Below, piece after piece: positions 1 through 7,385 of a stretch of DNA of 11,169 nucleotides. Below the pieces are notes generated by a model. It saw only the letters and a list, made by a program, of their open reading frames with translations. It was not told the origin of the DNA and made no database searches. A program made the position numbers and the translations under genes. Within the stretch, counting starts at the first letter, position 1. Every line of letters starts with the position of its first letter. The stretch is from Parachlamydiaceae bacterium (GTDB lineage: Bacteria; Chlamydiota; Chlamydiia; Chlamydiales; Parachlamydiaceae). The stretch lies in contig JACCVN010000022.1 of assembly GCA_013698165.1 (NCBI GenBank), forward strand, positions 1 to 11,169. Direction: 5' to 3'.

Positions 1-176
1 ACACTGATGTGTAGGCGCGAAAAGAGAAACGCTAAGATTCGAAAGTAAAAAAATGTTTTATGACCCCGGATTTACCTTACAGTGTACTAGTGAATTAGGG
101 TGAATGCATCTACACTAAAGCTTTTTAGGCGAAGAAATTCATAGAATTGAATAGGCATTCATTTAAAGCCCAAAAG

Positions 177-215
177 CAAAAGAGAGCTCTCACTTTTGGA
201 CTCTAATTTAGAGTC
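177..215 (-). terminator. Double hairpin, possible terminator of the MOMP-like gene
   Basis: Two inverted repeats sit side by side, 54 to 92 bases past the stop codon of the outer membrane protein gene. The first met by transcription is GACTCTAATTTAGAGTC (199-215), with 8-bp perfect arms and almost no loop. The second (177-198) pairs CAAAAGAGAG with CTCT-CA-CTTTTG, with a two-base bulge. On the minus strand the second is followed by a broken T-rich stretch (TTTTGCTTTT) rather than a clean U-tract. A terminator role fits the position but is not certain, and both hairpins could also work in the other direction. Confidence 0.4.
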
Positions 216-228
216 GCGCGTCAAAATG

Positions 229-258
229 ATATATATACTCAACATAGCTCAATATATA
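229..258. repeat. CTCAA direct repeat flanked by alternating AT
   Basis: Two CTCAA copies (238-242 and 248-252) lie exactly 10 bases apart, one helical turn. They are bracketed by ATATATA on the left and TATATA on the right. The element starts 11 bases past the stop codon of the outer membrane protein gene. It may be a protein-binding site or chance in AT-rich DNA; no function is assigned. Confidence 0.3.
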
Positions 259-268
259 CATGTCACCA

Positions 269-1258
269 TTAAAACTTTAGGCCTGCGGAAAAGAAGCCGC
301 CATAAAGATTTAGGTTGCCACGATTGCCAATGTAGTTGGCATTGAAGTATGTATGCTGCTCAAAACCGACCTGTAAGGAAAGTTCTGTGCCTCTGCACAA
401 CATAAGGTTCCATCGCACACCAACGGCGGAATCAACAAAAAACTGACAGGCTTGATGTTCGCATCTGCTTTCAGATTTAAATGTTTCTCCTTGAGTAAAT
501 TCGGAAAAGTTCACTCTAGTACGATGTTCTCCAAAAAGGCATCCGGCATCAGCATTGAAAAAAATATTCAGACCATATCCAAAATCCCAACCGGTCTCAA
601 AGCCTAACAAAGGCCCAAGGCCTTTGAATTTATCTTTATTTTTCTGGTTAGAGAGGATGCACTCTCTTATGATGTCGCAACGTGCAAAATCATCATGTTC
701 GTTAATAAAATTATTGTGGAGCTGCTGATCGATTAATGCTCCTCTGAGACCGCCAAAAAACTTTATGTTTAAGGAGCTGCAACTGGGCAGGTAGTATGAG
801 ATCAATAGGTCGGCATAGTCAAATTTTAATCGCCATTTGGAATCATTGGAATTACAGCATTTGAGGCCTGAACCACGTCCAAAATGTGTCCACGCGCCTG
901 AGATCTCCCAAGGGCTAGGTTCGCATATTGAGAGCCTTAAGCCTGCGGCCACACGGTAGCCAAAGTCCCAACCATTATTTTGAGTTTTGCATTGCGTACA
1001 AACGCGTCTGATCGGGAAACCATCTACGTCAATATCATCTAGTATAAGTGCAGGGCCGCAATTTGAAAGACCATCCTCTACAGCTCTTAAATACAGAAAA
1101 TCACCTCTTACATAAATTGTGCCATTGGAGTAAGAAGGACCGCAATCACTTGAAACACAACAATCCATTGGTGGACAGCAATCTGCTGATACCTGTGCGA
1201 AAGCTAATAATGAAAAGGCTACAATTGCTTTTCGAATGAGATTTAAAGAGCTTATCAT
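269..1258 (-). CDS. MOMP-like beta-barrel outer membrane protein (Legionella OMP / Lpg1974-type family), cysteine-rich
   Basis: This is a 329-residue precursor of an outer membrane beta-barrel, probably a porin or structural envelope protein. Residues 1-25 form a clear Sec signal peptide: a charged start, the hydrophobic core AIVAFSLLAFA, and a cleavage site after VSA. The mature part has alternating amphipathic strands, many Gly/aromatic residues, motifs such as 'WDFGYRVAAGLRL' and 'GLGPLLGFETGWDFGYGL', and ends in Phe (GLKF) as barrels usually do. I count 18 cysteines in the mature chain, clustered at its start (CC, CC and C within residues 27-39). This suggests disulfide cross-linking of the kind known in chlamydial envelopes. 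The length and pattern fit the MOMP-like families of environmental chlamydiae. The start is set by an AGGA ribosome site 7 bases upstream. The gene follows the glucan synthase by 148 bases and appears to have its own promoter. Substrate specificity cannot be read from sequence. Confidence 0.85.
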   Translation of the reverse strand: MISSLNLIRKAIVAFSLLAFAQVSADCCPPMDCCVSSDCGPSYSNGTIYVRGDFLYLRAVEDGLSNCGPALILDDIDVDGFPIRRVCTQCKTQNNGWDFGYRVAAGLRLSICEPSPWEISGAWTHFGRGSGLKCCNSNDSKWRLKFDYADLLISYYLPSCSSLNIKFFGGLRGALIDQQLHNNFINEHDDFARCDIIRECILSNQKNKDKFKGLGPLLGFETGWDFGYGLNIFFNADAGCLFGEHRTRVNFSEFTQGETFKSESRCEHQACQFFVDSAVGVRWNLMLCRGTELSLQVGFEQHTYFNANYIGNRGNLNLYGGFFSAGLKF

Positions 1259-1265
1259 TTTGAGA

Positions 1266-1269
1266 TCCT
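1266..1269 (-). promoter_or_regulatory. Ribosome binding site of the MOMP-like gene
   Basis: AGGA on the minus strand ends 7 bases before the ATG at 1258. This good Shine-Dalgarno spacing supports the chosen start, together with the signal peptide that begins at that Met. Confidence 0.7.
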
Positions 1270-1290
1270 AGTTTTTCTAATGTTTATCAC

Positions 1291-1319
1291 ACACTAATTT
1301 CAATGATATTTCGTGTCAA
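1291..1319 (-). promoter_or_regulatory. Candidate sigma-70 promoter of the MOMP-like gene
   Basis: On the minus strand a perfect -35 hexamer TTGACA (1319-1314) is followed after 17 bases by TAGTGT (1296-1291), a weak -10. This would start transcription roughly 25 bases before the start codon. Another reading is TTGAAA followed 17 bases later by TTAGAA, so the exact promoter is open. A private promoter would fit an abundant outer membrane protein. Confidence 0.4.
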
Positions 1320-1339
1320 TATTTTTTTAGATTCGATAT

Positions 1340-1373
1340 TATCAAGATAGATTAGTTGCCTTTTTCCTTGATA
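1340..1373. repeat. Inverted repeat TATCAAG-N20-CTTGATA upstream of the MOMP-like promoter
   Basis: The 7-bp perfect arms at 1340-1346 and 1367-1373 are separated by 20 bases. The element lies 33 to 66 bases beyond the stop codon of the glucan synthase and just upstream of the candidate -35 box of the next gene. Neither strand shows a proper U-tract after it, so an operator is as likely as a terminator hairpin. Confidence 0.35.
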
Positions 1374-1406
1374 TAGTTTTCTCAAACCTGAAGGAATATA
1401 ACTAAT

Positions 1407-4400
1407 TTATAAAATGACATTAATCTGATGCGTTTGACCATCATCGACTAGTGGAACTTCGCGGTCTACGAGTCGCTGTCCATCTAAATCAATGACACAA
1501 TTATTTTTGCCTGCTTCATTCGAATTTTCGATGGAAATTTGGTACTGAGAAGTATGGTATTGGTAATTGATTTTTGCTGAAGGCCAACTTTTCGGAAGTT
1601 TGGGATTGAGGATCAGAGTATTTCCGCGAATTTGAAAACCAAAAATTTCTTCCAGCCATATGCGATACATCCATCCCATAGACCCGCTGTACCATGTCCA
1701 ACCTCCGCGTCCCATTTTTCCCTCAGCGCTATAAACATCACCTGCGCCGGCGTATGGTTCAACTTTATAATGGTTGACCTCGTCAGGATTTTGCGCGTGC
1801 ATGATGGGATTCATCATTTTTAAGATATCCACTGCTTTATCAATTTCACCTATACGTGCAAATGCTAAAGGTACCCATAATGATCCATGGGTGTATTGCC
1901 CACCATTTTCTCTAATACCTGGCGGATACCCCTTAATATAGCCTGGATCTAAAGGTGTGACATCAAATGCAGGGGTGAGCAACAAAACAATCTTTTCCTT
2001 TTGCTTTATAAGATGCTCATCAACAGATTTGAGGGCTATTTTTGCTCTTTCTGGATCTCCCATCCCACTAATAACAGCCCAGGACTGCGGAAGAGAATCA
2101 ATTTTGTCTTCATGATTTGATGATGAACCAAGAGGTGTGCCATCATCAAAATAAGCTCTTCGATACCATTTCCCATCCCAGGAAGTCTTTTCAATAATTT
2201 GAGCTAGCTTTTTTGCCTCACTCCGCATTTTTTTGCCTTCATCATTTTCGCCATTTAGGACCAGAAGTTCTGCAAAATCATTTAGGGCCTGGGTGAGAAA
2301 CCAAGCTAGCCAGACGCTTTCGCCTTTGCCTTCAATCCCTACACGGTTCATGCCGTCGTTCCAATCGCCCCCGCCAATTAATGGTAACCCATTTTCGCCG
2401 ACAGTATGACCTTTCTCAATAGCTCTCCGGCAGTGTTCTAGCAATGAGGCACTTTCACTGGCAACTTCAGGAATGAAGAATATTTCATGTTGCTCCTCTG
2501 TTAAGACCGGACCTGTGATAAATGATACATTCTCTGAAAGAATGGAGACATCATTTGTCACACGAATATATTGTGCTGTCACAAAAGGAAGCCAAAGGAG
2601 ATCATCTGAGATTTTTGTTCGAACCCCTCCATTAGTAGGGGGCAGCCACCAGTGCTGCACGTCTCCTTCGATAAATTGCCTCGAGGCAGCTCGTAGAATT
2701 TGCTCTCGTGCCATTTTTGGGGAAGTATATAAAAGGGCCATGACATCTTGCAATTGGTCACGAAAACCGTAGGCGCCACTCGATTGATAGAAGGCTGAGC
2801 GGCCCCAAAGTCTGCAGCTAAGGTTTTGATAAAGCAGCCATCTGTTCATAGAATAGTTAATGAACAGGTCAGGACAGTCAATTTGGATAGTTCCCAGCAG
2901 TTTGTCCCACCAGTTTTTCATTTCCACAAATGCTTTTTCTAAAGCTTCAATAGTCTTATATTGTTCGATCATCTTTTTGGCGCTGTCCATATCCATTGCA
3001 TAACCTAGCATAAAGGCAACTTCCTTCTCCTGGCCAGGTTCTATCTCCACTTGAATATGGATGGCGACACAAGGGTCAAAGCCGGGGCCTGTCGCTTTAG
3101 AAAGAGATTTTCTATGTAAGGCATTAGGATTTGAAAGCTGCTTGTTTCTGCCAATAAACTCGGCTCTGTCACCTGTGTGCGAAATGATCTTTTCGCTTGA
3201 AAAAGCAAATACAAGTGCTCCACTGTATTCTGTGCAATAGCTGTTATAGGCAAAGAGGGCCTGGTTTTGATCATTCCAATTAGTAATTAGATGCATTTGA
3301 GTCTCTTCACGATCACCTCCCAATACCAATTCTGAGTAAGCGAATAGACTTAAGGTACGCTTATGGGCAGAGCTGTTTGTTAAAGTCAAACGCTGAATGC
3401 GCAAGGGTTGTCCTCCATTGTCATCTACAGGGACGTAAATGGACAACTTTTGTTCAATTCCATGGCTATTATGCTCAAAGCAAGAGTACCCTTGGCCATG
3501 CCTAATGCGATAGGCGTCCAATTCTCGTATCGGTCCGGGAGTTGCAGACCAAAAAGTTCCCAGCTGTTCGTCCCGGATATATATCGCATCGGTAATTGGG
3601 TTTAAGAGGGGGTCATTGGACCAGTTTGTCAACCTATTTGACTGGCTATTTCCATACCATGTACAGCCTAGCCCTGTTTCTGAAACGATCATTCCAAATT
3701 GAGGGTTGGCAATGACATTAATCCATGGTGCTGGTGTTTGTGTGTTTGGTCCCAGATAGATGGCATATTCTTTGCCATCGGATGTGAATCCGCCGAGGCC
3801 GTTAAAGTAGGGCAATTCCATGAACGGAAGAGGTTTGGAAATATCTTCTTCAGGTTTATTTTTGATGGAAAGTTTAGGCGCAAGGGTTGTATTCACCATT
3901 GGCGTTACCAGATGCTGTCTTAAATATCCCCGGGCAGCGACAATATGCACCCTTGCTACAGAAAGTATGAGTGTAACATCCTCGCTAGGCATTTGTTCCA
4001 TGTTAAGAAGATAGATCCCCCCGGGTTTGCCAATCTCAATACCATGAGCGCCTGCGTGTGAATGTATTAAGCGGTTAATCTGTGAATAGAGCGGCTGTTC
4101 ATAACTGTAGGATTCTTCATTAAGGATCACGCAGTCAACTTTAAGCCCGCGAATACGCCAAAAGGCGTGGGCCGTCAATATTTGTTTGACGAGGTCGAGT
4201 TCTTGAGCATCAGAAATTGTCACTGCTATGATTGGCAAGTCACCCGAAATGCTATAGGTCCATAAACGCGATTGACCCAGCAGATTTTTTCGCAAACGTT
4301 CTGCGGTTAAGCGCAATTGAGAATGAGGATATATAATGCGGCTTGCAAGTTTTTGAAATAATTGCGCTTCTTCCTGATCGATGCGTAAATGCCGCAATTC

Positions 4401-7385
4401 GAGCTGCGCATGTGTCCAGGCCACTTCAAAAGCAATTTTTGAGGATTGCAGGTCTCGATATTTTTCTATAAGTTGAATGACTGTTTCACGATTGTCTGCC
4501 ATTGCAGTGACAAATGAGACTTCAATCCGTTGCCCCGGAGCTAAAGTAATTTTTCTGCGGACGCTGAAAATAGGATCAAGGACATACCCTGCCGAATTTT
4601 TTAAGTCTCCGTTCATGGCGTCAGGCGATGCCAGTGTATTTCCTCGTCCTATGAATAATGTACGGTCAGTTTCAAATTGGAAATGATTTTCCTGTTCGCT
4701 AGTTGCTGCCACATGACCAGCCCAAAGGGGCTGATCATCTTTGGAGCGCATGCGTCGGAATGCCAATACGCCTGTTAAGTGCTGTTGGGCTTCTGTTTGA
4801 ATGAAGAATTTATTGAAGCATGGGTGTGAACGGTCTGCTTTATGAGGGGCCAAAGCAAGCTCTTGATAGCTGGTAATTTCTAAAGTACGAGTTTGTTTAG
4901 ATAAATTGGCGAGAGTTACCAGCCTAACTTCGACATTATCTTGCGGTGATACAGTGATGTTAGTGGTTGTCTCGATTTGATTATCTCTTCTTGAGAATTC
5001 CACTTTATCAGCTTTAAAGTGTGCATTGAACTTTTCGCCCTTAGTGCCAGTCGGCTGAAAAGTCGAAGACCAAAATTTCCCTGATTCTACATCTTTAATA
5101 TAGCAAAAGCTCCCCCATGCATCGCAGGTAGTGTCTGCGCGCCATCTGGTGATGTCGTTATCTCTCCATCTGCTATAACCGCCACCGGATTGTGTCACCA
5201 TGATCGCATATTCGTTATTGGACAGCAGGTTGACTTTTGGTGATGCACTTTCAGTAGTTTTCATCACTCCCATGATAGGAATTGGTGAAAAGGGGATTAA
5301 TCGTGTGATAGGGATTTCTTTGCGATATTCTTTTGTCATTGGGGGAGAGAGAGGAATACGTTCATAGAGAAGCGCTTCAACACCTTTGACATAGGGGTTT
5401 TTGTGAAAGCGTTCAACCATGATTGCATTATTTAAAGCGTTGTTGATCGCCAGTAGTGTCATGCCTTGATGGTGAGCCATATAAGCGTAGACAATCAAGC
5501 CTCTTTCCCCTTGGGGGCCATGCTGTCTCGTAAAGTCTATCGATTCATAAAAGCCATAGTCGTTATAGAGATTTTGCTTTTTTTGACTTAATGCATGAAA
5601 ATTCTTGATGGCTTTTATAGGATCAATCGCCAAGGCTAATGCTGTAGAATAAGGGCTTATGACTAAATCCTCTTCAAGGCCACGTTTAAAGCCTAAGCCC
5701 GGAACGCCAAAGCTGCGGTATTGATATGTTTTATGCGCATCAATTTCACTGAATGCAGCTTCTGAACAGCCCCAGGGTATTCCCCTTTTATTAGCATAAG
5801 AAATTTGGCATGCCACTGCGGTTTGACAGGCACTGCCTAGCAAAGAATCTTTAGGATGCTTTGTAAATAACACGGGCATCAAATATTCGAACATCGTCCC
5901 ACTCCAAGAAACGAGGGCTTCCTGACCATAAACTTTTCGATAAGGACGGCCAAGCGCCCACCAATGCTCAAGGGGAAGATCCCCTTTGGCTATGGAGACA
6001 AGGCTGGAAATGCGCGCTTCGCTAGCCAGAAGATCGTAATGAGAATTATCAGATTTAAAGTCATCAACATTATAGCCAATGGTAAATAGCCGCCTCTGAG
6101 GATTGTAAAGAAGGCCCATATCGATAGAGGAAAAACGTTGCACTTCTCCTAGTAGCAGTTGGACACGCTGAATTTGCTCTCCGGCAAACCACTGCGCTTT
6201 GTGAATAGCTTCTACAAGCCTATTTAACCACTCCTTAACATGAGAAGGCATTTCAGTTTTTTGCTGCATGGAAGCAATTAATTGTTGTACAACTTCAAAG
6301 GCCTTTCCAGATGTTAGTGTTTGTAGTGAAGGAGAAGTGCGTAAATTTCGCAAAATGTCTTTTACGATATTTTGTTCATTTACTCCGATGCCCTCGCTAA
6401 ACACTAATTGTGTTCCCTCCGAAAGGATTTCCATCCATAACAAGTAGCGCTGTTTGCAAGATTCGAAATCTTTGAGCTCGCTCTGAATTTTCAAAAGCCA
6501 ATATTTCTCTTCTTTTGTTAAGTCATGATGCTGCAGCAGCTGATCTATAAACTCCATGTTCGGTTTTAAGGAGGTAACTGCTTCTATAAGATTATTTGGG
6601 TTAGTCGAGAACTGCTTTTTTAAAAGTGCGAGATCTTTAAGGGGCAATCGATGGCTTACTTCTTCAAGCAATGCCTCTGATGTATCCTGAACTCCTTCCA
6701 TAAATGATAAAGGGAGCACAGGATCGTCCAGAAGCTCATGGATGGCTTGTTCCAATGTCCATAAGCTGGCTAAAAAGTTGCCATTATCGACAGTTGATAC
6801 GTAGCGGGGTAATAAAGGTTTGAGTGTTTGAATGTCATACCAATTTAGTAGGTGTCCTTCATAAAGTTCTAGTTTATTAAGCATCTGAAAGGAAGCTTCC
6901 AGTCGATTAATTGCCTCATCGCATGATAAATATTTTAGATCATAAGCGCTAATGACCGTTAAGAACCACAACCCAATATTCGTTGGTGATGTGCGCTGCG
7001 CTATTTCAACATTGAGTGCAGCCTGATAGTTGTCAGGAGGCATCCAATTGGATTGCGGGCCGACGAAATCATCAAAATAACGCCAGGTGCGGCGCACAAT
7101 TTTACGTAAGAATAAGCGATTTTCGTGTGATAGGGTTTCTTCAAAAGCTTTTTTAAAGAGAGATTTGCTGTCGATAATAATAGCGACCAATGGTGATAAT
7201 ACCCAAAGCAGGCAAAATGGCAATGCATAGGGGAGTAGGGAAGGGTTTTGGTAACCTAAGAGAAAGATAACGCATAAGCTTAAAAGTGAAATTCCACATA
7301 AAAAGTATATCATCTGGGTACTTTCAGCTACTGTCGGCATCACATTGTTAACAGACCATTCTAACAATTTTTCGATGAGAGACAA
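1407..7385 (-). CDS. ndvB: Cyclic beta-1,2-glucan synthase, C-terminal part (glycoamylase-like domain + GH94 phosphorylase module)
   Basis: These 1992 residues hold the second two-thirds of an NdvB/ChvB/Cgs-type enzyme. Two membrane segments (about 25-44 and 50-72) lead into the conserved 'RRTWRYFDDFVGP..NWMPPDNYQ' linker and 'RTSPTNIGL' (131-139). The glycoamylase-like domain covers roughly 420-665 ('GLLYNPQRRLFTIGYN', 'GTMFEYLMP', 'YAYMAHHQGMTL'). In this family it is thought to close the glucan ring by transglycosylation (GH189, from memory). Two GH94 N-terminal beta-sandwich modules follow (about 725-975 and 1220-1475; 'GGGYSRWRDNDITRWRAD', 'SNRLTNWSNDPL'). The catalytic (alpha/alpha)6 barrel runs to about 1915, with 'GAYGFRDQLQD' and 'GGGDWNDGMNRVG', where Asp1677 is the likely general acid. 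This phosphorylase part sets chain length. The frame opens with TTG, overlaps the upstream frame by 38 bases and lacks the GT84 domain encoded there. It is probably the other half of the same gene. I see no internal damage. Confidence 0.9.
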   Translation of the reverse strand: MSLIEKLLEWSVNNVMPTVAESTQMIYFLCGISLLSLCVIFLLGYQNPSLLPYALPFCLLWVLSPLVAIIIDSKSLFKKAFEETLSHENRLFLRKIVRRTWRYFDDFVGPQSNWMPPDNYQAALNVEIAQRTSPTNIGLWFLTVISAYDLKYLSCDEAINRLEASFQMLNKLELYEGHLLNWYDIQTLKPLLPRYVSTVDNGNFLASLWTLEQAIHELLDDPVLPLSFMEGVQDTSEALLEEVSHRLPLKDLALLKKQFSTNPNNLIEAVTSLKPNMEFIDQLLQHHDLTKEEKYWLLKIQSELKDFESCKQRYLLWMEILSEGTQLVFSEGIGVNEQNIVKDILRNLRTSPSLQTLTSGKAFEVVQQLIASMQQKTEMPSHVKEWLNRLVEAIHKAQWFAGEQIQRVQLLLGEVQRFSSIDMGLLYNPQRRLFTIGYNVDDFKSDNSHYDLLASEARISSLVSIAKGDLPLEHWWALGRPYRKVYGQEALVSWSGTMFEYLMPVLFTKHPKDSLLGSACQTAVACQISYANKRGIPWGCSEAAFSEIDAHKTYQYRSFGVPGLGFKRGLEEDLVISPYSTALALAIDPIKAIKNFHALSQKKQNLYNDYGFYESIDFTRQHGPQGERGLIVYAYMAHHQGMTLLAINNALNNAIMVERFHKNPYVKGVEALLYERIPLSPPMTKEYRKEIPITRLIPFSPIPIMGVMKTTESASPKVNLLSNNEYAIMVTQSGGGYSRWRDNDITRWRADTTCDAWGSFCYIKDVESGKFWSSTFQPTGTKGEKFNAHFKADKVEFSRRDNQIETTTNITVSPQDNVEVRLVTLANLSKQTRTLEITSYQELALAPHKADRSHPCFNKFFIQTEAQQHLTGVLAFRRMRSKDDQPLWAGHVAATSEQENHFQFETDRTLFIGRGNTLASPDAMNGDLKNSAGYVLDPIFSVRRKITLAPGQRIEVSFVTAMADNRETVIQLIEKYRDLQSSKIAFEVAWTHAQLELRHLRIDQEEAQLFQKLASRIIYPHSQLRLTAERLRKNLLGQSRLWTYSISGDLPIIAVTISDAQELDLVKQILTAHAFWRIRGLKVDCVILNEESYSYEQPLYSQINRLIHSHAGAHGIEIGKPGGIYLLNMEQMPSEDVTLILSVARVHIVAARGYLRQHLVTPMVNTTLAPKLSIKNKPEEDISKPLPFMELPYFNGLGGFTSDGKEYAIYLGPNTQTPAPWINVIANPQFGMIVSETGLGCTWYGNSQSNRLTNWSNDPLLNPITDAIYIRDEQLGTFWSATPGPIRELDAYRIRHGQGYSCFEHNSHGIEQKLSIYVPVDDNGGQPLRIQRLTLTNSSAHKRTLSLFAYSELVLGGDREETQMHLITNWNDQNQALFAYNSYCTEYSGALVFAFSSEKIISHTGDRAEFIGRNKQLSNPNALHRKSLSKATGPGFDPCVAIHIQVEIEPGQEKEVAFMLGYAMDMDSAKKMIEQYKTIEALEKAFVEMKNWWDKLLGTIQIDCPDLFINYSMNRWLLYQNLSCRLWGRSAFYQSSGAYGFRDQLQDVMALLYTSPKMAREQILRAASRQFIEGDVQHWWLPPTNGGVRTKISDDLLWLPFVTAQYIRVTNDVSILSENVSFITGPVLTEEQHEIFFIPEVASESASLLEHCRRAIEKGHTVGENGLPLIGGGDWNDGMNRVGIEGKGESVWLAWFLTQALNDFAELLVLNGENDEGKKMRSEAKKLAQIIEKTSWDGKWYRRAYFDDGTPLGSSSNHEDKIDSLPQSWAVISGMGDPERAKIALKSVDEHLIKQKEKIVLLLTPAFDVTPLDPGYIKGYPPGIRENGGQYTHGSLWVPLAFARIGEIDKAVDILKMMNPIMHAQNPDEVNHYKVEPYAGAGDVYSAEGKMGRGGWTWYSGSMGWMYRIWLEEIFGFQIRGNTLILNPKLPKSWPSAKINYQYHTSQYQISIENSNEAGKNNCVIDLDGQRLVDREVPLVDDGQTHQINVIL

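Larger units (their letters stand above)
1..268. other. Non-coding left-edge region downstream of the MOMP-like gene
   Basis: I see no convincing reading frame on either strand and no RNA gene. The stretch is AT-rich. It holds a loose inverted repeat (AGTGTA at 81-86 with TACACT at 111-116), two adjacent hairpins at 177-215, and an AT-flanked CTCAA direct repeat at 229-258. The inverted repeat around 81-116 could belong to the control region of a gene beyond the left edge, but this cannot be decided from the window. Confidence 0.5.

Noticed and set aside
1048..4686. Several 60-99 codon frames on both strands inside the outer membrane protein and glucan synthase genes
   Set aside because: They lie wholly inside strongly supported genes in other frames, with no recognisable domains.
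1407..7385. Stand-alone cellobiose or chitobiose phosphorylase from the GH94 motifs
   Set aside because: The glycoamylase-like domain, the doubled GH94 N-terminal modules, the membrane segments and the adjoining GT84 half fit a cyclic glucan synthase, not a soluble phosphorylase.
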